Positions 25,050-34,657 are shown, counted from the stretch's first letter. The stretch: 64,000 bases of DNA from Pseudophaeobacter sp965641885 (GCA_965641885.1 OZ282574.1:2542001-2606000), one strand, 5' to 3'. Translations and numbers: made by a program. Notes: generated by a model from the letters alone, not told the origin.

Positions 25050-27740
25050 TTAAAACTGCGTCTCGGACAGGATTTTCCGCTCCACGGGCAAGGAAATTCT
25101 AAAACTGCCGCCTTTCTGCCCAGCCATATAAGCGATGTCGCCTTCCAGCCGCTGCATGATTTCACGACAAATCGCCAGCCCAAGCCCAGCGCCGCCGGCC
25201 CGTTCCGGGCTAACACGCGAGAATTTCTCAAAAATTAACTGTTGGTGGTCTGCGGGCACGCCGCTGCCGTTGTCGGTGAAATCTATCCAGATTTCCCCCA
25301 ATCCCCGCGTCACCCGTATCGTCAATTCCGGTGATTTTGCGTCACAGTATTTCTGCGCATTGGCGATCAAATTGATAAACACCTGCGCCAGACGATCCAG
25401 ATCGGACGAGATCCGCAGAGTTTCAGATTTTGGATCGCGGTTCACCTTGATCGCATCCTCAGACCCCGCCAGCGCAGTCGAGACCGCGTGGTCCATCACC
25501 TCTCCCAGGGTGCCTGCGGACATGTTCAGACTGACCTGGCCGCTTTCCAGCACGCTCAGATCCAGCAAGTCGTTTAACAAACGGGTCAGCCGCAAGGCTT
25601 CATCGTGAATGATCGAGGCATAGCGGGTTTTTTCCGTGACAGGGATTTCTCCTTCGTCCCGCAGAATCTCGGAAAACGCCCGGATCGACGTCATTGGGGT
25701 GCGCAGCTCGTGGCTCACCTGACTGAGAAAGGCATCCTTTTGTTGCGAGATCTGCGTGAGCTTCTCGTTGGTCACGCGCAATTGCCGCGCCGTTCGTGAC
25801 AGCTCCGCCGACTGCTCTTCCAGCTGGTTGGAATATTCGAGCATCTGCGCGGTCTCATCCGCCACCGCCAAAAGGTCCTGCACCGAGACTGACGAGCCGC
25901 CGACGATCTGGCCAATCATCGCATGTGCGGCTGCCGCGCCAATTGAGGCGCTGAGTTCGCGCTCCAACCGCTCCAGAAAGGCCGGAGTGGGTTCCGGCAG
26001 GGTGCCGCGCCCGCCCTGACGCGCCAGTTCGCGCTGGAAAAAGGCCTGTGCTTCGGCGGCCCCCAGAATGCGCTGAGACATCACCATCAAATCTTCGCTC
26101 TGCGCCACCGACCCGGTCCAGCCCCGCGGCCCCGAGGAATGCTCAAACACATTGACAAACTGGGCACCTTGCAGCCGCTCGATCGGGCTGGGGAAGGTCA
26201 CCAGCGACACCAGACAAAAGGTGGCCGCATTCAGGCTCATGGACCAGAGCACCGCATGCACCGTGGAATCCAGCCCCTCGACACCAAACAGCGCCTGCGG
26301 GCGCAGCCATGACATGCCAAACAGCCCGTCCGCCAGAATGTGATCCGGCAACATGCCACCGCCAAGGGCGGGCAAGAGCATGGTGTAGACCCAGATTGCA
26401 AAGCCAACGGACAGCCCGGTCAAGGCACCGCTTCGCGTGGCGCCGCGCCAGAACAATCCGCCGACAAGTGCCGGCAACATCTGGGAAATTCCAGCAAAGG
26501 AAATCAAACCAACCGAGGCCAAAGCCGCGCCGCCCCCCGACAGGGTGTAGTAGAAATACCCCAGCGCCATGATGACCGCGATAGAGATCCGGCGCGCAAA
26601 AAGCACCACATTGCGCACATCCCCCGAAACCGAGGCCCCTGCCCCCTGCATCCGCAACCAGATGGGCATCACCATATGGTTCGACACCATTGTTGAAAGC
26701 GCCATTGCGGCGACGATGACCATCGAGGTCGCCGAGGAAAACCCGCCCAGAAACGACAGCATCGCCAGGCCCTGCTGTCCCTGTGACAGCGGCACGGTCA
26801 AAACAAACATATCCGGGTTGGAGCCAGCCGGCAGCAGCTCCAGCCCGATGGCCGCAATCGGCACCACAAACATGGAAATCAGCAGCAGATAGAGCGGAAA
26901 GGCCCAGGCCGCGACCCGCAGGTGACGCTCGTCCTCGTTCTCAACCACCATGACCTGAAACATCCGTGGCAGGCAGACAAAAGCCGCCGCCGACAAAAAG
27001 GTAATGGTGGCCCAGCGGCCGCCATCGACCCGCCAGTCGCCAATCCGCGAGGCGTCAATCCGCGACATTGTCTCGCTCACACCGCCCGACAGGCCCCAGA
27101 CCACAAAAATGCCCACCGCCAGCAGCGCCAGCAGCTTCACCACGGCTTCCAGCGCGATGGCGGTGACCACCCCGTGATGGCGCTCATTGGCGTTGAGATT
27201 GCGGGTGCCAAACAGAATGGCAAAGATCGCCAGCCCAGCCGTGACCCAGAACACCGTGGTGGTCTCGTGATAGCTGCGCAGCGGGTCAGCTTCGGCAAAG
27301 ATGGCAAACGACAGGGTAATGGACTGCAGTTGCAGCGAAATATAGGGCGTGATGCCAATCACCGCCAGCAATGTCACGCCAATGGCCAGCGCATTGGATT
27401 TGCCATAGCGCGCCGACAAAAGATCCGCGATCGAGGTGACCCGCTGACTGCGCCCCACCCGCACCAGTTTGCGCAGGCCCCACCACCAGCCGATCATGAC
27501 CAGGGTTGGCCCCAGATAGATGGTCAGAAACTCAAGCCCCGAGCGGGCGGCGTAGCCCACCGCGCCGTAAAAAGTCCAGGCTGTGCAATAGATTGACAGC
27601 GACAGCGTATAAATCAGCGGCGATCGCATCCAGGCAGAGCTATGGCCGCGTGCCGCTCTTCGGTCTGCCAGAAAGGCGACAAAAAACAGCAGCGCTACAT
27701 AGCTGAGACAGACCAGTGCGAGTACATTGAGCGAGGCCAT
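25050..27740 (-). CDS. Histidine kinase fused to an SSF (sodium:solute symporter) domain
   Basis: An 896-residue sensor kinase of the CbrA/CrbS type. Residues ~1-490 form a multi-span SSF domain (LIYTLSLSIYCTAWTFYG, GNxxARYGKSNA-type RYGKSNALAIGVTLLAV). A STAC-like linker and coiled coil (~545-650) lead to HisKA with VSHELRTPMTSIRAF (His about 677), the N box NLIANAQKYCD and DNGSGVP, GAGLGLAI. Such kinases couple passage or sensing of small carboxylates or amino acids to gene control. It starts at a TGATG overlap with a small membrane protein gene, downstream of a receiver gene. Confidence 0.92.
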   Translation of the reverse strand: MASLNVLALVCLSYVALLFFVAFLADRRAARGHSSAWMRSPLIYTLSLSIYCTAWTFYGAVGYAARSGLEFLTIYLGPTLVMIGWWWGLRKLVRVGRSQRVTSIADLLSARYGKSNALAIGVTLLAVIGITPYISLQLQSITLSFAIFAEADPLRSYHETTTVFWVTAGLAIFAILFGTRNLNANERHHGVVTAIALEAVVKLLALLAVGIFVVWGLSGGVSETMSRIDASRIGDWRVDGGRWATITFLSAAAFVCLPRMFQVMVVENEDERHLRVAAWAFPLYLLLISMFVVPIAAIGLELLPAGSNPDMFVLTVPLSQGQQGLAMLSFLGGFSSATSMVIVAAMALSTMVSNHMVMPIWLRMQGAGASVSGDVRNVVLFARRISIAVIMALGYFYYTLSGGGAALASVGLISFAGISQMLPALVGGLFWRGATRSGALTGLSVGFAIWVYTMLLPALGGGMLPDHILADGLFGMSWLRPQALFGVEGLDSTVHAVLWSMSLNAATFCLVSLVTFPSPIERLQGAQFVNVFEHSSGPRGWTGSVAQSEDLMVMSQRILGAAEAQAFFQRELARQGGRGTLPEPTPAFLERLERELSASIGAAAAHAMIGQIVGGSSVSVQDLLAVADETAQMLEYSNQLEEQSAELSRTARQLRVTNEKLTQISQQKDAFLSQVSHELRTPMTSIRAFSEILRDEGEIPVTEKTRYASIIHDEALRLTRLLNDLLDLSVLESGQVSLNMSAGTLGEVMDHAVSTALAGSEDAIKVNRDPKSETLRISSDLDRLAQVFINLIANAQKYCDAKSPELTIRVTRGLGEIWIDFTDNGSGVPADHQQLIFEKFSRVSPERAGGAGLGLAICREIMQRLEGDIAYMAGQKGGSFRISLPVERKILSETQF

Positions 27741-28063
27741 CAGGACTGTTCGTCCCGGGGGCCGCCGTCAGTCCAGTGTCCGGCCCAGAGCCGTACCGCG
27801 ACACCAAAGGCATAGCTGGCAGCGATCAGCCCTCCCCAGACGACAAAGATGTAGGTGATCGCCGCAGAGGTGGGCATGCCGCCATGGTTGCCAGGAGCCG
27901 GATAGGGATCCGGGTTTGGCCACATCAGGGGCACCGTGAACAACAACGCCCCCAGGATCGGCAGCAGCCGGGCGATATCCATCAGGCGCCGCCGCCGATA
28001 GGTGCGTCGCTCGACAAAAGGCGTATTGGGTTCATCCTGGCGCCCTGCCCCATCGCGGCGCAC
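27740..28063 (-). CDS. Small membrane protein in the SSF-kinase operon
   Basis: A 107-residue protein with a basic N-terminal stretch (RRTYRRRR), then two hydrophobic segments (about 30-48 and 68-90). The start is a GTG with a GAGGGGG ribosome binding site, 13 bases after the receiver gene; an internal ATG at 27982 would remove the basic part. It lies between receiver and SSF-kinase genes and overlaps the kinase start, so it is probably a kinase accessory subunit. The family is not recognised. Confidence 0.7.
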   Translation of the reverse strand: MRRDGAGRQDEPNTPFVERRTYRRRRLMDIARLLPILGALLFTVPLMWPNPDPYPAPGNHGGMPTSAAITYIFVVWGGLIAASYAFGVAVRLWAGHWTDGGPRDEQS

Positions 28064-28076
28064 TAGGGCAGCCCCC

Positions 28077-28487
28077 TCATGATGAGGTCGGTCCGGGCGC
28101 GACTTGATCAGCCTGATAGGCCTGCGCGTGGAGATCGCGCACCGCCGTCAGCACTTCGGAGTTGGAAAAAGGTTTGGTCATGAACCGGGTCACCCCGGCC
28201 TTTTCCGCCATCTCCCGATCCCTGAGCTGGCCCCGCGCTGTCAACATCAGAACTGGCAACGCCTGCATGTCGCGCACGGCGCGCAATTCCTGGATCACTT
28301 CCAGGCCACTTTTGCCCGGCAGCATAAGATCGAGAATAACCAGATCAGGCTTTGCCGCCTGAATGACCTCTACCGCGTCACTGCCATTGCCGTGCACATC
28401 GACCTTCCAGCCATCACGGCTCAAAAGAAATCGAATGGCCTCGGCGATATTGGGCTCGTCTTCGATTAAAACTACATGTCTGCTCAT
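28077..28487 (-). CDS. Single-domain response regulator of the SSF-kinase operon
   Basis: A 136-residue receiver domain: VVLIEDEPNIAEAI, the phospho-acceptor Asp in LVILDLMLPGKSG (about 54), LMLTARG, and Lys in FMTKPFSN. It lacks the winged-helix part of the PhoB/OmpR proteins it otherwise resembles, ending in a short tail. It is the first gene of the operon with the small membrane protein and the SSF kinase. How it passes on the signal is not visible. Confidence 0.9.
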   Translation of the reverse strand: MSRHVVLIEDEPNIAEAIRFLLSRDGWKVDVHGNGSDAVEVIQAAKPDLVILDLMLPGKSGLEVIQELRAVRDMQALPVLMLTARGQLRDREMAEKAGVTRFMTKPFSNSEVLTAVRDLHAQAYQADQVAPGPTSS

Positions 28488-28582
28488 TGGCAGATATTCC
28501 TCCCAGCGCAGCTTATTCGGGCAATTTCACCCGAGGCCGCGTTCTCTTCCCACCACAGACTAGCCCTGCCGCCCGGTGGCTG

Positions 28583-29881
28583 TCAAAACTCTTCCTTCAG
28601 GATCGACGGCTCGCGCCTGGCTTCACAGGTCTGACGCGGGCAAATCCGACAGCTCCCCCCAACCGGCTGCGCATCCTGCGGCACCTCGCGGCGTGGCAGG
28701 ATCAGCATAACAGCATGATGCAGCGCGTCTGTGTCAAAGGAGCCCGGGACATGACACCAGGCCACGGCCAGGCATTCAAAGCCAAGGGCGCTGCGCCCCT
28801 GCTGCACCACATTGCGGCGTAATGGCACATCGGGTCGCTGCAGCGCGGTATAGATCGGCCACAAAGGACAGGACGCGCCAAAACGCGGCAGTGCGAATCC
28901 CGCAACGGGCTTGCGAAACAGGATCGAGCCCGAGGCATCACACACAACCAGGCCCGCGTCCTGGCCTAGAACCTCGGGAGGCAGCACGCCCAGACGGCGC
29001 AGCACCACCGGCAGGGCAGCCTTGAACCGGCGCGCCAGCGCGGACGGATCCAGCCCTTCCGCCTTGATCATCTGATCCACCTCAGACAGCGGCATTTGCA
29101 CCGCGTCGCTTTGGTATTGTTCCAGCGCGCTGCGGGCGATGACGCGGGCGGCGTCACTGACAAGTTGCGGTGCCGCCTCCACCAGAACCTTTGGCGTGAC
29201 GCGCCCCGCTTCCAGATCCGGGAAGTGATAGCCATGGGCGAGAAAAAACTCCTCGGCCTCTTCCTGTGGAACCCCGCGCCGTTCCGCACTGCTGTCGCTT
29301 TCATCGAGGAAGTTCACCAGAGCGCGGCTGCTTTCGGCCAGACGCAGCGAGTCCTCGTTGAGGTTCTTGTGAAACCGGTCCCGCCATTCGGCCTCCAGCT
29401 CACCGGTCTCTGCCAGAATAGACGCGGTGGAGCGGATCGCCGCCGCGGTCGACAGGACCTCGTGCAGAGAGGCCGCCAAATGCGGGTCATGTGTCAGACG
29501 GTCAGACAGGGTTTCCACCGTGCGGGTCAGGCGGGCAATACGCTGGTGATTGCTGGCCAGAACCTCGGCCCAGCCGGGAAAGCGGCCGGCAAATTCATCG
29601 GTTCTGTCCAGCTCGGCCACCGGCGTGCTACTGTCTGCCGCAGCCTCCCGCAGGGCGGCAATCAGCGCCGCCTCGGCTCCCTCGGTCAGCATTGAGGGCT
29701 CAACCCCCAGAACCTGCGCCAGATCCACCAGGAGTTTGCCGCCGATTCTGCGGCGGTTGTGTTCAATCAGATTGAGGTAAGAGGCAGAAATTCCGGCCTT
29801 GCGCGCAAGTTCGGCCTGGCGAATACCCAGCATCAGTCGACGTTCTCGTATACGGCTGCCTGTCAGCGTGTCACGTGCCAT
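28583..29881 (-). CDS. XRE-family regulator of the short-chain fatty acyl (ScfR/RamB) type
   Basis: A 432-residue protein. An N-terminal helix-turn-helix (RRLMLGIRQAELARKAGISASYLNLIEHNRRR, split here as about 13-45) is followed by a long middle part and a C-terminal SCFA-regulator domain with a cysteine cluster CRICPRQTC. This family, related to RamB and PrpC-locus regulators, senses acyl-CoA pools and controls acetate, propionate or glyoxylate genes. It is transcribed away from the ABC transporter operon at 30114 and may control it. The start at 29881 has a GGAGG site upstream. Confidence 0.87.
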   Translation of the reverse strand: MARDTLTGSRIRERRLMLGIRQAELARKAGISASYLNLIEHNRRRIGGKLLVDLAQVLGVEPSMLTEGAEAALIAALREAAADSSTPVAELDRTDEFAGRFPGWAEVLASNHQRIARLTRTVETLSDRLTHDPHLAASLHEVLSTAAAIRSTASILAETGELEAEWRDRFHKNLNEDSLRLAESSRALVNFLDESDSSAERRGVPQEEAEEFFLAHGYHFPDLEAGRVTPKVLVEAAPQLVSDAARVIARSALEQYQSDAVQMPLSEVDQMIKAEGLDPSALARRFKAALPVVLRRLGVLPPEVLGQDAGLVVCDASGSILFRKPVAGFALPRFGASCPLWPIYTALQRPDVPLRRNVVQQGRSALGFECLAVAWCHVPGSFDTDALHHAVMLILPRREVPQDAQPVGGSCRICPRQTCEARREPSILKEEF

Positions 29882-29943
29882 AGGGGGCCTCCCGGTCAAA
29901 ACCACACATTTTCAACGGCTTTCTGCAGTGCAACATAAAAAAC

Positions 29944-29986
29944 TTTACAGAATACCGTAGGGTACTGTTCAGTTGTTTACAGAATA
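29944..29986. promoter_or_regulatory. Paired TTTACAGAATA boxes before the transporter operon
   Basis: TTTACAGAATA occurs at 29944-29954 and again at 29976-29986, 32 bases apart (about three helical turns), in the 232-base divergent gap between the ScfR-like regulator and the solute-binding protein gene. Two identical 11-mers at this spacing look like operator half-sites. A strong ribosome binding site (AGGGAGG) precedes the start at 30114. Confidence 0.5.
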
Positions 29987-30113
29987 GATGATCATTTCAA
30001 GGGTTTTATTGCGCAATTTTACAACTCGTTCACATACTGATTTTGCACAAATCGTGCAGACGTTGCGCAGAAGTGAGGAGCTGCCCGGCGTTTTACATAT
30101 AAGGGAGGATTAA

Positions 30114-31460
30114 ATGTCCAAGTCAGCATTCTCGCGTCGCGGGGTCCTGAAGTCAGGTGCTCTCGCAGGCACTGGCCTTGCGCTTCCAACAATTTTCACC
30201 GCGTCTTCTGCAGCCGCGTTCACCAACGACCCAACCGGTAGCACGGTTACTCTGGGCTTCAACGTCCCGCAAACCGGCCCCTATGCCGACGAAGGCGCCG
30301 ACGAGCTGCGGGCCTATGAGCTGGCAGTTGAGCACCTGAACGGTGGCGGCGACGGCGGCATGATGAACACCTTCTCGTCCAAAGCGTTGCAAGGCAACGG
30401 CATCCTGGGCAAAGAAGTCAAATATGTCACCGGCGACACCCAGACAAAATCCGATGCCGCCCGTGCCTCGGCCAAGTCGATGATCGAAAAAGACGGCGCC
30501 GTGATGATCACTGGGGGCTCTAGCTCCGGTGTGGCAATCGCCGTTCAGGGTCTGTGCCAGGAAGCTGGCGTGATCTTCATGGCCGGTCTGACACACTCTA
30601 ACGACACCACCGGTAAAGATAAGAAAGCCAATGGCTTCCGTCACTTCTTTAACGGCTACATGTCGGCTGCGGCGCTGGCGCCTGTGCTTAAGAACCTCTA
30701 TGGCACCGACCGTAACGCCTATCACCTGACCGCAGACTACACCTGGGGCTGGACACAGGAAGAATCCATCGCTGCTGCCACCGAGGCAATGGGCTGGAAC
30801 ACTGTGAACAAAGTGCGCACGCCGCTGGCGTCCACTGACTTCTCTTCCTACATTGCGCCAGTTCTGAACTCTGGTGCAGACGTGCTGGTTCTGAACCACT
30901 ACGGCGGAAACATGGTGAACTCGCTGACCAACGCGGTTCAGTTTGGCCTGCGTGAGAAGGTTGTGAATGGCAAGCAGTTCGAAATCGTTGTTCCGCTCTA
31001 TTCGCGTCTGATGGCCAAAGGTGCCGGTGCCAACGTTAAAGGCATCCACGGCTCTACCAACTGGCACTGGTCGCTGCAGGACGAAGGCTCGCAAGCCTTT
31101 GTACGCTCCTTCGGCACCAAATACGGCTTCCCACCCAGCCAGGCGGCGCACACTGTATATTGCCAGACTATGCTTTATGCAGATGCCGTTCAGCGTGCAG
31201 GCTCCTTTAACCCCTGCGCCGTCGCCGAAGCCCTGGAAGGCTACGAATTCGACGGTCTGGGCAATGGCAAGACGCTGTATCGCGCCGAAGACCACCAGTG
31301 CTTCAAAGACGTTCTGGTTGTGCGCGGTAAAGAAAACCCAACTTCCGAGTTCGACCTTCTCGAAGTGGTTGAGGTCACACCGGCAGCACAGGTTACCTAT
31401 GATGCGAACCACCCGATGTTTGCGGGCGGCGCACTTGGCAGCTGTAACCCGGGCGCCTAA
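30114..31460 (+). CDS. Branched-chain-amino-acid-type ABC transporter substrate-binding protein
   Basis: A 448-residue type I periplasmic binding protein with a Tat-like signal (SRRGVLKSGALAGTGLALP). VTLGFNVPQTGPYADEG is the LivJ-type N terminus, and GGSSSGVAIAVQGLCQEAGVIFMAG is the ligand-cleft hinge region. It carries at least five cysteines, more than usual. The ligand may be an amino acid or a related carboxylate or amide; neighbours do not settle it. It leads a five-gene operon and is separated from the permeases by a hairpin that probably lets it be made in excess. Confidence 0.9.
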   Translation: MSKSAFSRRGVLKSGALAGTGLALPTIFTASSAAAFTNDPTGSTVTLGFNVPQTGPYADEGADELRAYELAVEHLNGGGDGGMMNTFSSKALQGNGILGKEVKYVTGDTQTKSDAARASAKSMIEKDGAVMITGGSSSGVAIAVQGLCQEAGVIFMAGLTHSNDTTGKDKKANGFRHFFNGYMSAAALAPVLKNLYGTDRNAYHLTADYTWGWTQEESIAAATEAMGWNTVNKVRTPLASTDFSSYIAPVLNSGADVLVLNHYGGNMVNSLTNAVQFGLREKVVNGKQFEIVVPLYSRLMAKGAGANVKGIHGSTNWHWSLQDEGSQAFVRSFGTKYGFPPSQAAHTVYCQTMLYADAVQRAGSFNPCAVAEALEGYEFDGLGNGKTLYRAEDHQCFKDVLVVRGKENPTSEFDLLEVVEVTPAAQVTYDANHPMFAGGALGSCNPGA

Positions 31461-31474
31461 TTCAGGCCCCTTTC

Positions 31475-31497
31475 GCCGGGCGCATATTGCGCCCGGC
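31475..31497 (+). terminator. Intra-operon hairpin after the substrate-binding protein gene
   Basis: GCCGGGCGC, five bases, GCGCCCGGC: a perfect 9-bp stem with no T-run, between the binding protein and permease genes. It probably attenuates transcription or protects the 5' part of the message. Confidence 0.7.
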
Positions 31498-31606
31498 ACT
31501 TAATCTTTATTTCGACTGCGCAGCACGAGACGTGCGAAACGGGGCATGAGACCCCGAAGCGTCGAAATCCACCACTTCCACATCGAAGAACCCAAGGGTG
31601 GGGACT

Positions 31607-32629
31607 ATGGACGCAATCCTATTGCAAATTTTAAACGGGCTGGACAAAGGCTCTGCCTATGCGCTGATCGCGCTGGGTCTGACACTCATTTTTGGCACGC
31701 TGGGCGTGGTGAACTTTGCGCATGGCGCCCTGTTCATGATCGGTGCGTTTTGCGCCGTCACCGTGCAACGTGTGCTTAACTTCAGCTATGAGGTTGTCGA
31801 CGAAAGTCAGAAAGACTTTCTTGGCAACGCGCTGAAAGTAAAGACACCCTATGTGGAAGCCTGGTTTGGCCCCGAGTTCGGGGGCGCAATAATAGACTGG
31901 GCGGTACCGTTGGCGATCCTCTTTGCCATCCCGATCATGATCGCCGTTGGCTTTATCATGGAGCGCGGGCTGATCAAACATTTCTACAGCCGCCCGCATG
32001 CGGATCAGATCCTGGTGACCTTTGGCCTCGCCATCGTGTTGCAGGAAGTGATCAAGTATTTCTACGGCGCCAACCCCATTCAGACCCCCTCACCTGAGGC
32101 CCTGAGTGGTGTTGCTAATGTCGGTGCCCTGATTGGGATGGACTTTGTGTATCCGGTCTGGCGTATCGTCTACTTCTTCTTCTCAGTCATAATCATCGGT
32201 GGCATCTTCTCCTTCCTGCAGTTCACCACCTTTGGGATGGTTGTACGCGCAGGCATGGCAGATCGTGAAACCGTTGGCCTGCTGGGGATCAATATCGACC
32301 GCCGCTTTACCATCATGTTTGGCATCGCCGCAGCCGTCGCTGGTCTGGCCGGGGTGATGTACACCCCGATCAATTCGCCAAACTACCACATGGGCATGGA
32401 CTTTCTGGTGCTTAGTTTTGTGGTTGTGGTTGTTGGCGGCATGGGCTCGCTACCTGGCGCCGTTCTGGCCGGCTTTATGCTTGGTATTCTTGAAAGCTTT
32501 GCCTCGATGAACGAGATCAAATCGATCATTCCCGGTATCGACCAAATCATCATCTATGTGGTCGCGATCATTATTCTGCTCACCCGTCCGCGGGGTCTTA
32601 TGGGCCGCAAAGGCGTGATGGAGGATTAA
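31607..32629 (+). CDS. livH: ABC transporter permease, LivH type
   Basis: A 340-residue inner membrane permease. QILNGLDKGSAYALIALGLTLIFGTLGVVNFAHG is the LivH N-terminal signature and GLAGVMYTPIN followed by VVVVGGMGSLPGAVLAG is the cytoplasmic coupling region. It has about eight or nine spans. A long hydrophilic insert (about 60-90, DESQKDFLGNALKVKT) follows the second span. The ATG at 31607 has GGGTGGGG upstream; an in-frame GTG 9 bases earlier is less likely. The livM gene follows after 4 bases. Confidence 0.93.
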   Translation: MDAILLQILNGLDKGSAYALIALGLTLIFGTLGVVNFAHGALFMIGAFCAVTVQRVLNFSYEVVDESQKDFLGNALKVKTPYVEAWFGPEFGGAIIDWAVPLAILFAIPIMIAVGFIMERGLIKHFYSRPHADQILVTFGLAIVLQEVIKYFYGANPIQTPSPEALSGVANVGALIGMDFVYPVWRIVYFFFSVIIIGGIFSFLQFTTFGMVVRAGMADRETVGLLGINIDRRFTIMFGIAAAVAGLAGVMYTPINSPNYHMGMDFLVLSFVVVVVGGMGSLPGAVLAGFMLGILESFASMNEIKSIIPGIDQIIIYVVAIIILLTRPRGLMGRKGVMED

Positions 32630-32633
32630 GCAC

Positions 32634-33836
32634 ATGTTCGGACTTGATAACAAAGACACACGGATGCTGCTGGTCGTCGCCGTTCTGACGCTTTGCGCAC
32701 CCTTCATCCTCAATCCGTTCCCAACGGACAGCGCCATGGCGCAGTTCAACGCGGGCTATCCGGATCTCATGCAACGCTTTGTCATTTTTGGCATCTTTGC
32801 TGTTGGCTTTAACATCCTGTTTGGTCTGACCGGCTATCTCTCCTTTGGTCATGCCGCCTTTCTGGGTGTCGGATCCTACTCGGCTGTCTGGATGTTCAAA
32901 CTGCTGAGCATGAACGTGATCCCTGCCATCTTGCTCGCTGTGGTGATCTCGGGCCTGTTTGCCCTTGTCATCGGCTATGTCTCATTGCGTCGCTCGGGCA
33001 TCTACTTTTCGATCCTGACGCTGGCCTTCGCGCAGATGTCGTTCAATCTGGCCTATTCAGTTCTGACCCCGATCACCAATGGTGAAACAGGTCTGCAGCT
33101 GACCCTGGATGATCCCCGTATCCTTGGTGTTTCCGCCACGGCTGATGGCTCGATCCCGGTGACCAGCCTGTTTGGCATTGAGATGCGCTCTACTTACGAG
33201 ATGGTGGTCGGTCCCTGGGCCTTTCAGTTCAATGCGGGCTACTACCTCTGCGCATTGGTTCTGCTGGCAGCCTTTTACCTTTCGATCCGCATCTTCCGCT
33301 CTCCCTTTGGCATGATGCTGCGGGCGGTAAAGTCAAACCAACAGCGGATGAACTACACCGGCCTCAACACCAAACCCTACACTCTTGCCGCCTTTGTGAT
33401 CTCTGGCATGTATGCGGGTCTGGCCGGTGGTTTGATGGCCTCGATGGATCCGCTTGCAGGTGCTGAGCGCATGCAGTGGACCGCCTCTGGCGAAGTTGTT
33501 CTGATGACCATTCTTGGCGGTGCCGGCACCTTGATCGGCCCGGTTCTGGGCGCAGGCTTCATCAAATATTTCGAGAACATTTTCTCGAAGATCAACGACA
33601 ACGTGCTGCACGGCTGGTTCGCCTTTATGCCCGATGGGTTGGAGGACTTCATCGTCTTCATCGTGCATCCCTTCATCGGTAAGGGCTGGCATCTGACGCT
33701 GGGCATCTTGTTCATGTTGGTGGTGGTATTCCTGCCCGGTGGATTGGTCGAAGGTGGTCAGCGCATAGCCAAGTGGGTCAAGGGCCGCAAAGGCAAAGAC
33801 GACGCAACCCCTGGCAAAACAACCCCCGCGGAATAA
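32634..33836 (+). CDS. livM: ABC transporter permease, LivM type
   Basis: A 400-residue inner membrane permease. FNILFGLTGYLSFGHAAFLGVGSY is the LivM signature and RAVKSNQQRMNYTGLNTKPYTL is the coupling segment, followed by GGAGTLIGPVLGAG. It pairs with the LivH-type permease. The C-terminal tail (KGRKGKDDATPGKTTPAE) is hydrophilic. It starts 4 bases after livH and is followed 12 bases later by livG, so the genes are co-transcribed. Confidence 0.93.
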   Translation: MFGLDNKDTRMLLVVAVLTLCAPFILNPFPTDSAMAQFNAGYPDLMQRFVIFGIFAVGFNILFGLTGYLSFGHAAFLGVGSYSAVWMFKLLSMNVIPAILLAVVISGLFALVIGYVSLRRSGIYFSILTLAFAQMSFNLAYSVLTPITNGETGLQLTLDDPRILGVSATADGSIPVTSLFGIEMRSTYEMVVGPWAFQFNAGYYLCALVLLAAFYLSIRIFRSPFGMMLRAVKSNQQRMNYTGLNTKPYTLAAFVISGMYAGLAGGLMASMDPLAGAERMQWTASGEVVLMTILGGAGTLIGPVLGAGFIKYFENIFSKINDNVLHGWFAFMPDGLEDFIVFIVHPFIGKGWHLTLGILFMLVVVFLPGGLVEGGQRIAKWVKGRKGKDDATPGKTTPAE

Positions 33837-33848
33837 GGAGACGGATTG

Positions 33849-34604
33849 ATGGGTATTCTTGAAGTCAAAAACGTGGGCAAACGCTTTGGTGGCCTGCAGG
33901 CGCTGGGGGATGTAAATCTCAGCGTCAAGGAAAACACCGTCCACGCCATTATCGGACCCAATGGCGCGGGCAAATCCACTCTGCTGAACTGTCTGGTGGG
34001 CAAACTCATACCCGACACGGGCTCTGTCATGTTTGACGGCCAGTCTGTGCTGGGGCGCAAGCCATTCGAGATCAACCAGATGGGCATCAGCCGCGTCTTT
34101 CAAACGCCCGAGATCTTTGGCGATCTTACGGTGCTTGAAAACATGCTGATCCCCTGCTTTGCCAAGCGCGACGGGGCTTTTTCCCTGAATGCAATCTCTT
34201 CGGTTTCCGGACAAAAAGACGTGTTGGAAACGGCCGAAAAGATGCTGGAAGAGATGAATATGGCAGACAAGCGGCATATGCATTCCGCCTCGCTGTCACG
34301 GGGTGACAAACGGCGCCTTGAGATCGGCATGTGTCTGTCGCAAGAGCCGCGTCTGTTGTTGTTGGATGAGCCCACCGCCGGTATGGCGCGGGCCGATACC
34401 AACAACACAATTGATCTGTTGAAAGAGATCAAAGAGCAGCGCGACATCACCATCGCCATTATTGAGCACGACATGCATGTGGTGTTCTCTCTGGCGGACC
34501 GGATCACTGTTCTGGCGCAGGGCACCCCCCTGGTCGAGGACGAACCGCAAAACATCCGTGGCAATCCAAAAGTGCGCGAAGCCTATCTGGGCGAGTCGGC
34601 GTAA
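33849..34604 (+). CDS. livG: ABC transporter ATP-binding protein, LivG type
   Basis: A 251-residue ATPase. Walker A is GPNGAGKST (about 36-44), the signature motif is degenerate (ASLSRGDKRRLEIG instead of LSGGQ), Walker B is LLLLDEPTAGM, and the switch His is in IIEHDMHVVFSL. The SRGDKR signature is unusual for this family but keeps the Gly. The ATG at 33849 follows an in-frame TTG directly. A 77-base gap with a hairpin separates it from livF. Confidence 0.92.
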   Translation: MGILEVKNVGKRFGGLQALGDVNLSVKENTVHAIIGPNGAGKSTLLNCLVGKLIPDTGSVMFDGQSVLGRKPFEINQMGISRVFQTPEIFGDLTVLENMLIPCFAKRDGAFSLNAISSVSGQKDVLETAEKMLEEMNMADKRHMHSASLSRGDKRRLEIGMCLSQEPRLLLLDEPTAGMARADTNNTIDLLKEIKEQRDITIAIIEHDMHVVFSLADRITVLAQGTPLVEDEPQNIRGNPKVREAYLGESA

Positions 34605-34620
34605 GAACGGACACGCGACC

Positions 34621-34657
34621 CTCATCCTGTTTGGCGACTGCCGCTGTTCAGGATGAG
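34621..34657 (+). terminator. Hairpin between livG and livF
   Basis: CTCATCCTG pairs with CAGGATGAG over a 19-base loop. There is no T-run; it may reduce or stabilise expression of the last gene and not end the transcript. Confidence 0.5.

Noticed and set aside
29951..29964. Shared box ATACCGTAGGG before the transporter operon and near 55895 before soxX
   Set aside because: Only two occurrences, differing after eleven bases and in different positions relative to the genes; probably chance.
30153..31499. 448-codon open frame antisense to the substrate-binding protein gene
   Set aside because: Shadow of a strongly biased gene; no domain and no start context.
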